The notes beneath the pieces are model-generated. The model did not search any database and was not told where the DNA came from. It worked only from the letters and a program-made list of their open reading frames with translations. A stretch of DNA of 64,000 nucleotides from Achromobacter insolitus (GTDB lineage Bacteria > Pseudomonadota > Gammaproteobacteria > Burkholderiales > Burkholderiaceae_B), in NCBI RefSeq assembly GCF_002209555.1, contig NZ_NJIF01000002.1, forward strand, positions 682,001 to 746,000. The letters are read 5' to 3'. A program made the position numbers and the translations under genes. Shown here piece after piece: positions 1 through 9,019 of this stretch. Within the stretch, counting starts at the first letter, position 1. Each line of letters opens with the position of its first letter.

Positions 1-1
1 G

Positions 2-232
2 GCCATAGAAGACGGTGCGATGCTGGCGCGGTGTTTCAAGGAAGTGGGCGTGAACAACCACGAACTGGCATTCGCGCTGTATGAGGCAAACCGCGCGGAA
101 CGCGCCAGCAAAGTGCAGCGCATTTCACACGACAACACGTGGCTGCGCACCAATGAAGATCCTTCGTGGTGCTTCGGTTACGACGTTTTCAATGAACCGC
201 TGGTCGAACCTAAGGCCCGGGTGGCGGTGTGA
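2..232 (+). CDS. nicC: 6-hydroxynicotinate 3-monooxygenase, C-terminal end (partial)
   Basis: The reading frame is open at the left edge, so only the last 76 residues are present. The visible part starts AIEDGAML, the conserved FAD-contacting turn near the end of the class A flavoprotein monooxygenase fold (salicylate hydroxylase group), followed by the helical tail with RAERASKVQR and the stretch DPSWCFGYDVF. NicC decarboxylates and hydroxylates 6-hydroxynicotinate to 2,5-dihydroxypyridine. The assignment to NicC rather than another salicylate-hydroxylase relative rests mainly on the next genes being nicA, nicB, nicT and nicR. The gap to nicA is 93 bp, and the genes are probably cotranscribed. 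Confidence 0.8.
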   Translation, partial: AIEDGAMLARCFKEVGVNNHELAFALYEANRAERASKVQRISHDNTWLRTNEDPSWCFGYDVFNEPLVEPKARVAV

Positions 233-325
233 CGCCGTAGCCGCGCCGGATATCGGGGGGCTTGATCCCCCGCCCGCGGAACGGCACCCTTCCTACCTTT
301 CAACCAGCCACCACGCGCCACGCCC

Positions 326-847
326 ATGGGATCCTCCGTCTACCCTAGCAGTGCCCCGCAACCGATCCGCTTGACAGTCAACGGATCCGAGCACGAGGTG
401 CCGGCAGCTCCCGATGTGGCGCTGCTGTACGTCTTGCGCAATGACCTGGAGCTCAATAGCCCCAAGTATGGTTGCGGCCTGGGCGAGTGCGGCGCCTGCA
501 CGGTGCTGATAGATGGCGTGGCGGCGCGCTCCTGTGTAATTCCCGTCAGGGCGGCGCAGGGGCGGGCGGTCACCACGCTGGAAGGCCTGGGCACGCGGCA
601 GCGGCCTGGACCGACCCAGCAGGCGTTCATCGACTGCCAGGCGGCGCAATGCGGCTACTGCCTGAACGGAATGATCATGACGGTCGAGGCGCTGCTGCGC
701 CGCGATCCCTGCCCTACGGAAGAGGCGCTGCGCAGCGAGCTGCACCACAATCTGTGCCGTTGCGGCACCCATGTGGAAATCATGCTGGCGGCCAAGCGGG
801 CCGTGCAATTGCGCGCGGCCAGCGGCGCGGACGATTCGGCATCATGA
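326..847 (+). CDS. nicA: Nicotinate dehydrogenase small subunit, [2Fe-2S] protein
   Basis: A 173-residue iron-sulfur subunit of the xanthine dehydrogenase type. An N-terminal plant-type ferredoxin domain carries the first cluster motif (CGLGECGACTVL, about residues 50-61). A C-terminal helical domain carries the second (QCGYC about residues 110-114 and CRCGTH about 145-150). NicA passes electrons from the molybdenum site that hydroxylates nicotinate at C6 to the haems of NicB. The length is slightly above the roughly 157 residues of Pseudomonas putida NicA because of an N-terminal extension. The stop overlaps the nicB start (ATGA), so the two are translationally coupled. The ATG at 326 has no strong ribosome-binding site. 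Confidence 0.88.
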   Translation: MGSSVYPSSAPQPIRLTVNGSEHEVPAAPDVALLYVLRNDLELNSPKYGCGLGECGACTVLIDGVAARSCVIPVRAAQGRAVTTLEGLGTRQRPGPTQQAFIDCQAAQCGYCLNGMIMTVEALLRRDPCPTEEALRSELHHNLCRCGTHVEIMLAAKRAVQLRAASGADDSAS

Positions 848-3825
848 GCGCGGAACGTCTATCCGCTTCGGCCGGCGCGGCTGGCCTGCCGGCGGTTCTG
901 CCCGCCGATCTGTTGCACGGCGTTGCGCTGCGTCCGCCCGAACTGGCGTGGGACGGCGCGCGCTACCGCGGCAGTCAATTGCTGAGCGTGAGGCTGGCGG
1001 AGGTCCGTGGCCTGGCCGGTGTCGTGGCGGCGGTGCAGCGCGCGCATTTCGCGGGCGTCGTCGCGGTGACACCGCTGTATGCCCGGCAAGCGGCCGCGGA
1101 ACTCACGCCTGTGTGGCAGGCCGCCGATGACGGCCATTCTCTCCAGACCGGGCCGCGCGCCGGCCACATCCGCTACGGCCTGCGCTTGCCGCTGGCCGAG
1201 CCGCATGCCGGCGCACGGGTCACGGCATGGAGCCTTAACGGGCATACCGGCGTTTGGCTGCCGGCGTGCCCGCCCGGCGTGCGGCAGATTCTGCGGCGCG
1301 AGCTGGCCGCCTTGTTGCAGCAGCCCGAGGAAACCTTACGGCTGACCGTGGCCGATGCCGGGGAGGCGTCGCCAATCGCAACAGGCGCGCCCCATCCGCT
1401 GGATCTGATGGACGCGGCCGCCGAAGCGGCGCTGTTGTCCCAGGCCGTCGGGCGGCCCGTCTGCGTGGCCTGCCATGCCGAGGGGCGTGGCGAGCTGTCG
1501 CTGGCCGTGCCGCTGGAGCAGACGCCGGTCGTGTCCGAACCCGATGCAAGCGCCGTGGCGTCCGATATCCCTGAAACCCAGGCCGGGCCCCTGGCGTTAT
1601 GTTCGAATGCGCCCTGGGCGATGCGCCCCAGTCTGGCGCGGCTGTTGAGCCAGCCCGGACAGGCGTACGCGGCGGCGCAGGCCACGGTGCAGGGCAGCGT
1701 GGCCGTGCATGCCGGCAAGCGGCCCGTTCCGCCCTTGCACGCCAGCGTGGATGAGCTGAATGCGGCACAGGTGTTCGCCCAGGAGAGCCTTAGTCATGAG
1801 CAGGCCCTGGCCCTGGGCGAAGACCCGCTTGCATGGCGGCTGCAACAATTGCCTGAGGGGCAGGGGTTGGAGCTTGCGCGGCAAGTCGTGGAACGGGCAG
1901 GCTTGCCCCTTGATGGCGGCGATGACGCGCCGCCGGCCGGCGCGCTGCGCGGCAAGGGCTTTGCCACCGCGCAGGCGCAATGCGTGGACGAGACGGGCGA
2001 GGCCCGTATGGTGTGGAGCGCCTGGGTGGCCGAGGTCGCCGTGCATCCGCAAACCGGCCAGGTCGATGTCACACGGGTGGTGGCCGGCCACGATAGCCAA
2101 CATCTGCGAGCGGCCCAGCGCGCGACGATAACGCCCGCTATCGAACACCAGACACCTCGGTTGTTGGCCAATGCCCGCCGTCTGCTGGCGGGGCCGCCAG
2201 CCTTCGATGATTGGATCAGCCCCGCGCCCAGTGGACTCGGGGATCCTGGCCGCGCCCTGAGTCTGCCGGAAGCGCCCAATGCGCTTTCGCACCCCGATCC
2301 GGCCGAGGGCGAAGTCGTGACCCAGGGGCAGCTCGCGATGGATGGCGTCATGACGCTGCCGGCCGCGGCCGCCATTGCCAATGCGATCCAGGACGCGACG
2401 GGCGTGCGCCTGCGGCAAGCGCCGTTTGACACCGAGCAGTTGCGCTTGGCGCTAGCCAGCCGCGGCCGCGAGCGCACGCGGAATCCGCTGCGCCGCGGCT
2501 GGATGTGGCTGGCGGCCGGCATGGCAGGCGTGGCGGGCATGGCGGCGGCGCTCTGGCCGGTCAAGCCGGCGCTTCCGTTGACCGCCGGCCCGGACGTGTC
2601 CTTGTATTCGTCGCGCGCAATCGAACGCGGCCGGCTGGTGGCGGCCGCGGGTGATTGCGTGGCCTGCCATACGGCGCCCGGCGGCAAGGCCAATGCAGGC
2701 GGGCTCGCGCTGGACACGCCCTTTGGCACGATCTACACCACCAACATCACGCCCGACAACGACACCGGCATCGGACGCTGGTCATACACCGCTTTCGAGC
2801 GCGCCATGCGCCATGGCGTGCATCAGGACGGTCGGCAGCTATACCCGGCATTTCCCTACACAGCCTATGCCAAGCTGAGCGACGCGGACATGCAGGCGCT
2901 GTATGGCTACCTGATGTCGCAGCCTGCTGTACGGGCTGAGCCGCCCAAGACTCAACTGGCATTTCCCTACAGTTTTCGTCCGCTGCTGGCCGGCTGGAAT
3001 GCGTTGTTCCACGATGCCAAGCCATTCACGCCGGACCCCTCGCGCAGCGCGGAATGGCTGCGGGGCGCCTATCTGGTGGAAGGAGCGGGGCACTGCGCGG
3101 CATGTCACTCCCCTCGCAACCCGCTGGGCGCGGAAAAAACTGGGGTGCATTACCTGGCCGGCGGCGAGGCCGAGGGCTGGTCAGCGCCCGCGCTGAACCA
3201 ATTGGCCACGGGCTCCCGGGGCTGGACGCAAGACGAGCTTTTCCAGTACCTGCGCACAGGGTATTCGCCCAGGCACGGCGTGGCGGCGGGTCCGATGGCG
3301 CCAGTGATCCACGGCTTGGCCGAGCTGCCGGACAGCGATCTCAAAGCCATTTCCACTTACCTGTTGGACCTGCCGCAAGCCTCGGGCGCAAGCGCGCCCA
3401 ATCCTGCCAGCGCGGCGCCGGCGTCCGGCACCGCCGCCAAGGCCCAATCCGCGCCCGCCGCGGCCACCCTGCAGTCCATTCAGGGGCGGCGCGCAAATGG
3501 CGAACGCGTCTACCAGAACGCGTGCGCGGTCTGCCATGAGGCCGGCAGCGGCCCGACGCTGTTTGGCGTGAAGCCCCCGCTGGCCTCGAACACCAACCTG
3601 CACGCCGCCACGCCCGACAACCTGATCCAGGTGATCCTCCACGGCATTCAGGAGCCCGCCAACGGCGAGCTGGGCTACATGCCGGGATTCAAAGACAGCC
3701 TGGACGACAGGCAGATCGCCGACTTGATCGGCTACTTGCGGCAACGCCATGCGCTCGAGCAAGAGGCGTGGCCAGACCCGACGAACACGATTAGCAAGCT
3801 GCGCGAGCTCGCGGAGCTGAACTAA
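844..3825 (+). CDS. nicB: Nicotinate dehydrogenase subunit B-like: shortened molybdopterin domain fused to triheme cytochrome c
   Basis: 993 residues, starting at the ATG inside the ATGA overlap with nicA. Residues 1-540 resemble part of the molybdopterin large subunit of the IorB/NicB family, beginning at the segment LLHGVALRPPE and ending with AAAIANAIQDATGVRLRQ. A membrane helix (about 552-573) follows, then three class I cytochrome c domains with CxxCH at 605-609, 751-755 and 894-898. The cytochrome part would carry electrons in the periplasm toward the respiratory chain. The protein is about 190 residues shorter than P. putida NicB. The N-terminal part of the molybdopterin domain is absent, and the usual GxGE-type catalytic segment before the last helix reads AMDGVMTLP. 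The Mo site may therefore be supplied by another gene. An extra CVACH at 207-211 lies in the shortened domain. Confidence 0.78.
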   Translation: MSAERLSASAGAAGLPAVLPADLLHGVALRPPELAWDGARYRGSQLLSVRLAEVRGLAGVVAAVQRAHFAGVVAVTPLYARQAAAELTPVWQAADDGHSLQTGPRAGHIRYGLRLPLAEPHAGARVTAWSLNGHTGVWLPACPPGVRQILRRELAALLQQPEETLRLTVADAGEASPIATGAPHPLDLMDAAAEAALLSQAVGRPVCVACHAEGRGELSLAVPLEQTPVVSEPDASAVASDIPETQAGPLALCSNAPWAMRPSLARLLSQPGQAYAAAQATVQGSVAVHAGKRPVPPLHASVDELNAAQVFAQESLSHEQALALGEDPLAWRLQQLPEGQGLELARQVVERAGLPLDGGDDAPPAGALRGKGFATAQAQCVDETGEARMVWSAWVAEVAVHPQTGQVDVTRVVAGHDSQHLRAAQRATITPAIEHQTPRLLANARRLLAGPPAFDDWISPAPSGLGDPGRALSLPEAPNALSHPDPAEGEVVTQGQLAMDGVMTLPAAAAIANAIQDATGVRLRQAPFDTEQLRLALASRGRERTRNPLRRGWMWLAAGMAGVAGMAAALWPVKPALPLTAGPDVSLYSSRAIERGRLVAAAGDCVACHTAPGGKANAGGLALDTPFGTIYTTNITPDNDTGIGRWSYTAFERAMRHGVHQDGRQLYPAFPYTAYAKLSDADMQALYGYLMSQPAVRAEPPKTQLAFPYSFRPLLAGWNALFHDAKPFTPDPSRSAEWLRGAYLVEGAGHCAACHSPRNPLGAEKTGVHYLAGGEAEGWSAPALNQLATGSRGWTQDELFQYLRTGYSPRHGVAAGPMAPVIHGLAELPDSDLKAISTYLLDLPQASGASAPNPASAAPASGTAAKAQSAPAAATLQSIQGRRANGERVYQNACAVCHEAGSGPTLFGVKPPLASNTNLHAATPDNLIQVILHGIQEPANGELGYMPGFKDSLDDRQIADLIGYLRQRHALEQEAWPDPTNTISKLRELAELN

Positions 3826-3887
3826 AGGAAGCGCGGCCACAACGCGCGCGGCAGTTTGTGTTGATCACAACAAGGGGTTTTTCATCT

Positions 3888-5204
3888 ATGTCAGCTTCAT
3901 TGGTTTCCGTGGACAAGGCCATCCTGGTGGCCGGCGTCGGCAAGTTTCAGTACCGGCTCTTCGTGATATTCGGCCTGGTCTGGATGGCCGACGCCATGCA
4001 GGTGCTGTCGATCGGCTTCAGCGCCCCGTCGATCGCAAAGACGTTCGGCATTACCGTGCCGCAGGCGCTGCAGAGCGGCACGTTCTTCTTCATTGGCATG
4101 TTGATCGGCGCGTTCGTTTTCGGGCGCATGGCCGATCGCATCGGGCGTCGCCCGGTACTGATGATTGCCGTGATCATCGACGCCTTCGCTGGCGTGGCAT
4201 CGGCCTTCGCGCCGGAGTTCGCCTGGCTCTTGTTCCTGAGGTTCCTGACGGGCATCGGCGTGGGCGGAACCCTGCCCGTGGACTACACGATGATGGCTGA
4301 GTTCCTGCCCAGCGATCGCCGTGGCCGCTGGCTGGTGTTGCTGGAATCGTTCTGGGCCGTGGGCACCATCTTCCTCGCGTTGCTGGCGCTGGCGGCGACC
4401 TCCTGGGGCGATGACGCGTGGCGCGTGATCTTCTTCGTGACCGGACTGCCCGCATTGATCGGCGTGGTGCTGCGCTTCTACATTCCCGAATCGCCCATGT
4501 ACCTGAACCGCAACGGCAAATCGGACCATGCGCGTCAGGTCCTGGAACGCGTGGCCCGAGTCAATCGCCGCGATGTAGATATGCCTCACCTGCAACCTGA
4601 GGTCCCCGCCAACAAATCCATGTTTGCGCTGTTTTCCGGCAGCTACCGGCGCCGCAGCCTGGGGCTGTTCCTGGCGTGGGCGTTGATCTCCATCGCCTAC
4701 TACGGCGTCTTCGTCTATCTGCCGGTGAAGCTCAGCACGGAAGGCTTTGCCTTCATGCGCGGACAGGAATTCCTGGTGATCCTGGCGCTGGTGCAATTGC
4801 CCGGTTTTGCGTTGTCCGCCTATGGCGTGGAGCGTTGGGGCCGCAAGCCCACGCTTATCGGTTTCCTGTTGCTCAGCGCGGCCGGATGCATGTTGTATAG
4901 CCTGGGCACGTCGCCGGTCGTGGTTATCGGGTCAACCTTGCTGATGAGCTTTTCATTGCTGGGCACGTGGGGCGCGCTGTACGCGTTCACGCCCGAGGTC
5001 TATCCCACCGACCTGCGCGCCAGCGGCATGGGCATGGCGGGCGCCGTAGCGCGATTCGGCGGGCTCTTTGCGCCAGCCATCATCGCGCCCATCATGGCCA
5101 GCCACTTCACGCTGTCGCTGGTCGTGTTGTCCAGCATGCTGGTGGCGGGCGCCATTTCCATCTGGCTGGTCGACGTAGAGTCGCGCAACCGCGCGCTCGA
5201 TTGA
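3888..5204 (+). CDS. nicT: MFS transporter, probable nicotinate uptake
   Basis: A 438-residue, 12-helix major facilitator protein. It shows the conserved loop motif GRMADRIGRRPV between helices 2 and 3 and the acidic, glycine-rich segment GIGVGGTLPVDYTMMAEF of the SV2/NiaP-like branch, which includes nicotinate and aromatic acid carriers. The ATG at 3888 was chosen over the upstream TTG because an AAGGGG sequence lies about 11 bp before it and the protein then starts at the usual distance from helix 1. It follows nicB by 62 bp and faces nicR convergently. The position in the nic cluster supports nicotinate as substrate; this is inference from context. Confidence 0.8.
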   Translation: MSASLVSVDKAILVAGVGKFQYRLFVIFGLVWMADAMQVLSIGFSAPSIAKTFGITVPQALQSGTFFFIGMLIGAFVFGRMADRIGRRPVLMIAVIIDAFAGVASAFAPEFAWLLFLRFLTGIGVGGTLPVDYTMMAEFLPSDRRGRWLVLLESFWAVGTIFLALLALAATSWGDDAWRVIFFVTGLPALIGVVLRFYIPESPMYLNRNGKSDHARQVLERVARVNRRDVDMPHLQPEVPANKSMFALFSGSYRRRSLGLFLAWALISIAYYGVFVYLPVKLSTEGFAFMRGQEFLVILALVQLPGFALSAYGVERWGRKPTLIGFLLLSAAGCMLYSLGTSPVVVIGSTLLMSFSLLGTWGALYAFTPEVYPTDLRASGMGMAGAVARFGGLFAPAIIAPIMASHFTLSLVVLSSMLVAGAISIWLVDVESRNRALD

Positions 5205-5233
5205 TCTTTACGTAAGTGGCGGCGGCGAGCGGG

Positions 5234-5701
5234 TCAGTCCTGCTCGTCGCCGTTCAGCATTTTCGCCAGCAAATAGTTCAGCGCCACGCGCTCGGCGGGG
5301 TTCAGGTTGCCGTAGGTGCTTTCCGTTATCTGCTTGGCGAACGGCTCCATCTGCTGCACCAACTCCTGGCCGATGGGGGTCAGGTTGATGACCACCTTGC
5401 GCCGGTCCACCGGGTCATGGTCCACCTGCACCAATTCGCGCTGCTTCAGCCGGTCGACCACGCCGCGCACCGTGGCCTGGTCGATGACCGTCGCCTTGAC
5501 CAGATCGGCAAGCGAGCTCGCGCCCTTATCCCGTACTGAGCACAGCACGACGAACTGCGCGGCGGTAAGTTGGGAATCGGGTATGTACTGCTGGAACAGG
5601 GCGGTATGCCGCTGATAGACGCGCCGTAGCAGGTGACCGACTTGATCGGAAAACAAATAGCCATCCGTGTTGGACGAGGACTTGCCTTTTATATTGCGCA
5701 T
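5234..5701 (-). CDS. nicR: MarR-family regulator of nicotinate catabolism (NicR/BpsR type)
   Basis: 155 residues with the MarR winged-helix fold: a dimerisation helix at the N-terminus, recognition helix around AAQFVVLCSVRDKGASSLADLV, and the wing DHDPVDRRKVVINLT. It lies convergent to nicT at the end of the nic cluster. In Pseudomonas the homologue NicR represses the nic genes and is relieved by pathway intermediates; in Bordetella the orthologue BpsR also affects biofilm polysaccharide. The start at 5701 (ATG) is supported by the short N-terminal tail. Its promoter lies in the 189 bp shared with the divergent FUSC gene. Confidence 0.85.
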   Translation of the reverse strand: MRNIKGKSSSNTDGYLFSDQVGHLLRRVYQRHTALFQQYIPDSQLTAAQFVVLCSVRDKGASSLADLVKATVIDQATVRGVVDRLKQRELVQVDHDPVDRRKVVINLTPIGQELVQQMEPFAKQITESTYGNLNPAERVALNYLLAKMLNGDEQD

Positions 5702-5890
5702 AAGCCTATCCGAAGCAATGCAATGAGCATCATGATTTTTGTCAACGGCACACGCAATGGACGTGCTGAACCTACGGACCGAGTCTGGATTTTACTGTGA
5801 TGCAGCGGGCGGGGCGCCAATCCCGCATCTATCCACATTGCCGCCACGCGACGACAATAGCAAGCATGGAATCCCAGATCAGGTCGCCTC

Positions 5891-7021
5891 ATGAGCAGAA
5901 TTGACGAGCCGCAGGAGCCCGGCCACAAGCCCGAGCCATGGCATTCCTTTGCCTTCGCGAAAGCCCGGCTGTTGGGCGTATGGCGCGAGCTTATCCGGGT
6001 CAACGCCAGCGACCGCCCCTGGGAAATGCCTTTGGCTGCCGCCCTGTCTTCCGGCCTGCCCTTGTTGGTGGGCGCCTATTTCGGCCGCATGGATTACGGC
6101 CTGATGTCCAGCCTGGGCGGCATGGTGTTCCTGAGCTTGCCTAATTCCTCGTTGCAGCACCGCATGATGATGCTGCTGGCGGCATCCTTCGGCATGGTTG
6201 CCTGCTACGCGGTGGGCGCGCTGACGCAGTTCTGGCCCACGGTGATGATCGCCGCGCTGACTTTCATTGCCATGGTGGTGAACATGGTGTGCCGCTGCTA
6301 TCGGCTGGGGCCGCCGGGCAGCCTGTTCTACATCATGGCCACGGCAATCGCGGCCTATACACCGGGACGCGTCGAGGAAATCCCCACGCGTGTGGGCATG
6401 GTCGCGCTTGGCAGCCTGGTAGCGTGCCTCGTGGCATTTGCCTATTCACTGCACATGACGCGGGTCGCACCGCCGCCGCCCGAAACGGCGCTGCCCAAGC
6501 CCACCTTCGACTTCGTCGTCTACGACTCCGTGATCATCGGCCTGTTCGTGGGAATTTCCCTGTTGGTGGCCGAACTGCTGCAATTGCCGCGTCCTTACTG
6601 GGTGCCGGTCAGCTGCCTGGCCATCATCCAGGGGGCAAGCCTCATGGCGGCCTGGAACCGCCAGCTGCATCGCATCCTGGGCACTGCAGTGGGCCTGTGC
6701 GTGGCATGGGCCTTGTTGAGCCTGCCACTGAACGTCTGGACCCTGAGCCTGGTGATGATGGTGCTGTCCTTCGGCATAGAAACGCTGGTGGTGCGCCACT
6801 ACGCCAGTGCCGTGGTGCTGATCACGCCGCTGACGATCTTCCTGGCCGAAGCGCCGCACCTGGGCCAAGGCTATCCCGCGGCGGTGATCGAGGCGCGTTT
6901 CCTGGACACGGTGATCGGCGCCTTCATCGGCGCGCTAGGCGCCGTGCTGCTGCATAACCAGCGCATAAGGCCGCTACTGTCGCGCTGGATGCGCGCAGTG
7001 CTGCCTCGGCGCGTGAACTGA
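5891..7021 (+). CDS. FUSC-family inner-membrane protein
   Basis: 376 residues. Two sets of membrane helices (about residues 45-185 and 215-350) are linked by a short soluble segment with a proline run (APPPPETALPKP). This is the layout of FUSC (fusaric acid resistance-like, aromatic acid exporter) permease domains, where two halves of the pore are repeated. Such proteins are usually efflux components for aromatic or weak acids, but no periplasmic adaptor gene is adjacent, so the substrate is unknown. It is divergent from nicR and ends 7 bp before the convergent EamA gene. Confidence 0.72.
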   Translation: MSRIDEPQEPGHKPEPWHSFAFAKARLLGVWRELIRVNASDRPWEMPLAAALSSGLPLLVGAYFGRMDYGLMSSLGGMVFLSLPNSSLQHRMMMLLAASFGMVACYAVGALTQFWPTVMIAALTFIAMVVNMVCRCYRLGPPGSLFYIMATAIAAYTPGRVEEIPTRVGMVALGSLVACLVAFAYSLHMTRVAPPPPETALPKPTFDFVVYDSVIIGLFVGISLLVAELLQLPRPYWVPVSCLAIIQGASLMAAWNRQLHRILGTAVGLCVAWALLSLPLNVWTLSLVMMVLSFGIETLVVRHYASAVVLITPLTIFLAEAPHLGQGYPAAVIEARFLDTVIGAFIGALGAVLLHNQRIRPLLSRWMRAVLPRRVN

Positions 7022-7028
7022 AGGCTGC

Positions 7029-7877
7029 TCAGGCGGCCGGCTTCTTCACCAGCACCACCAATGCAATGCCCAGCAATATCAGTACCGAGGCGACCACGAG
7101 TATGCCGGTCACGGGCTCGTCCAGGAACAACGTGCCACCGAACGCCGTCAGCACGGGCACGCTGAGCTGCACCGTGGCGGCATGGGTCACCTTCAGCTGC
7201 TTGAGCGCCGCGTACCAGAATACATAGCCCAGGCCCGAGGTCACTGCGCCGGATGCGACGGCATACGCCACGCCGGCAGTGTCGTACCCCACGTGCGATG
7301 CCAGGGCGTGCAACAGGAACAGCAGTAGCGCGGCCGGCGTGGCCCGGATGAAATTGCCCGCCGTCGCCGACGCGGCATCCTTGGCGCTACGGCCCAGCAA
7401 TGAGTACGCGCCCCACGCGATACCGGCCACGATCATCAGCAAGGCGTGCAACAAGGGCGGCGCGCTGACGCTCGGCAGCATCAGCGTGACCAGCCCGGCC
7501 ACCGCCAGGCCTATGTCCAGACCCTGTGTCATGCTCAGCTTTTCGCCAATGAACAGCCCATACAGGATCATGCTGATCTGGATCGACGCAAACAGCAGCA
7601 AGGCTCCCGTGCCCGCCGAGATTTGCGTATAGGCATAAGCGAAACCCAGCGCATAGGCCAGCAACGCCAGCGCCCCATGCCAATTGCCCTCCAGACGCCC
7701 GGCGGGCTTGCGCAGACGCAGCACCAGCCACAGCACCACCGCGCCGGATCCAATGCGGATGGCGACGAAGGTGGCGGGATCTATCTCGGTATGTTTGAGC
7801 GCGAGGCGGCACAGCAGCGAATTGCCGGCGAAGCACAGCAGCGAGAGGACGGTGAGCGCGAGCAGGCGGAGCGTCAT
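7029..7877 (-). CDS. EamA/DMT-family exporter
   Basis: 282 residues with ten predicted membrane helices in two repeated EamA halves, the drug/metabolite transporter fold. The first half starts LTVLSLLCFAGNSLLCRLAL. The second has the glycine-rich segment GIAWGAYSLLGR and near the end the typical LDEPVTGILVVASVLILLG. The frame is open further upstream to 8006, but the ATG at 7877 places helix 1 at the N-terminus as in the family, so the extension is rejected. The substrate cannot be predicted; relatives export amino acids or other metabolites. Confidence 0.82.
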   Translation of the reverse strand: MTLRLLALTVLSLLCFAGNSLLCRLALKHTEIDPATFVAIRIGSGAVVLWLVLRLRKPAGRLEGNWHGALALLAYALGFAYAYTQISAGTGALLLFASIQISMILYGLFIGEKLSMTQGLDIGLAVAGLVTLMLPSVSAPPLLHALLMIVAGIAWGAYSLLGRSAKDAASATAGNFIRATPAALLLFLLHALASHVGYDTAGVAYAVASGAVTSGLGYVFWYAALKQLKVTHAATVQLSVPVLTAFGGTLFLDEPVTGILVVASVLILLGIALVVLVKKPAA

Positions 7878-8535
7878 GGCGCGGTATTCCCTTGGGCGGA
7901 GCTTCGGGCATCGCATCTCGGCAAGGCGGGGGTGCGATGGAAGCATCGTAGCGCGGCCCCCCGCGTGTGGGCGAAACCAACGACTCCGATTCGCAGAGGG
8001 TTTCATGAACCGGAACGGATGGTTGGCAGCGCACCTCTGTCAACTGAACCATGTGCAGACGCGTCCTGGCTGAACGCATGCGTACTTGGCCACAGCAGCA
8101 TCCAGCTGTGACGGCGGAGGCTCCGGGCTGCACCTTTACGCCGAGCGGTGGATGAAATTGAGGGCCGCGCGCTCTAGTGAGTAGACGGGGGGGACCGTGC
8201 GTTGGGGGCTACGCAGCGCGCGCCGGTAGGCATTCGTTCGTCCCATGTCGGAATAGTCCGACTTCGCAATTTTTATGCGGACCTAATGGCAGGCGCGTTG
8301 CTAAAAATGAGATCCACCGAAGTGCACTCAATCCGTTGCTTGGCGGGGCAGTAGTGGGACCTTCTACGGCTGCAAGGGCATATATTCTCGGTCGGCATAA
8401 ATATGTGGCGCTTAAAAGGGTTGCTGCCGATTTTGGGGGCAATCAAGTGTGGCGAAAGAACTGCGGTAGTTCCAACCATGGTCCGATGTGCGGCCGCTGA
8501 CGGACGAAGTTCTCGAATGAAATCGGAAGAAAATA
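7878..8535. other. Intergenic stretch without a supported gene
   Basis: 658 bp between the EamA gene start and a small membrane-protein gene. Base composition falls from GC-rich to clearly AT-richer from about 8240 onward. Several short open frames exist on both strands, but none has a good ribosome-binding site or a recognisable domain. The left 150 bp should hold the EamA promoter. The rest may be decayed foreign DNA. Confidence 0.5.
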
Positions 8536-8790
8536 ATGGGTGAAATTCTCGCAGCCATCATGGGCTATCTTATAGGTTTGGAGGATTCGCAGCCTCGTGT
8601 ACGTTGTCATCGTATGGCTGCTATTGCGGCGAGCTTGTTTTTTCTCGGCACAGTTATTGTCGATTTTTATGATGGCACTCAATGGGATTTGAGTGGAATC
8701 GCGTTTTCTTTGATGCTCTCTTTGGCCATATATGTTTGTGTGTTTCTGGCTATGAAGTGCTTCGCTCGAGGTAAGGAGCATCGCAATTAA
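8536..8790 (+). CDS. Small two-helix membrane protein of unknown function
   Basis: 84 residues with two hydrophobic segments, AAIAASLFFLGTVIVDFY (about 28-45) and IAFSLMLSLAIYVCVFLAMK (about 55-74), and a basic C-terminus (KCFARGKEHRN). GGAAGAAAA lies just before the ATG at 8536. Its codons are AT-richer than the neighbours, in keeping with the low-GC patch from about 8240 to 8830. No family is recognised. It could be an acquired gene or a bacteriophage-type small membrane protein. Confidence 0.5.
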   Translation: MGEILAAIMGYLIGLEDSQPRVRCHRMAAIAASLFFLGTVIVDFYDGTQWDLSGIAFSLMLSLAIYVCVFLAMKCFARGKEHRN

Positions 8791-9019
8791 GTGCGGCGGG
8801 CTTGTGTATAAGAGAGAACTCGTGATGGCTAGGATTTTTCTCTTTCTGCCGATTGTCTTCGAAATTGGCCTTGCGTGCGCCGCCTCGGGCCTTGGTAGTA
8901 GTGCTTGGAGCGCATGTCCAGGGTCACATGCTTCCACAGCGGATCGAACGCGGCGCAATGCCGCAAATTCGATGGCAAGGTCGCATTCAGGCAGTACTGC
9001 AATGCCCGTGCGGGGCGCA

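Noticed and set aside
472-843. Possible longer N-terminus for NicB
   Set aside because: The frame is open to 472 but overlaps the nicA coding sequence, and the residues are arginine/glycine-rich shadow sequence, not the missing molybdopterin domain.
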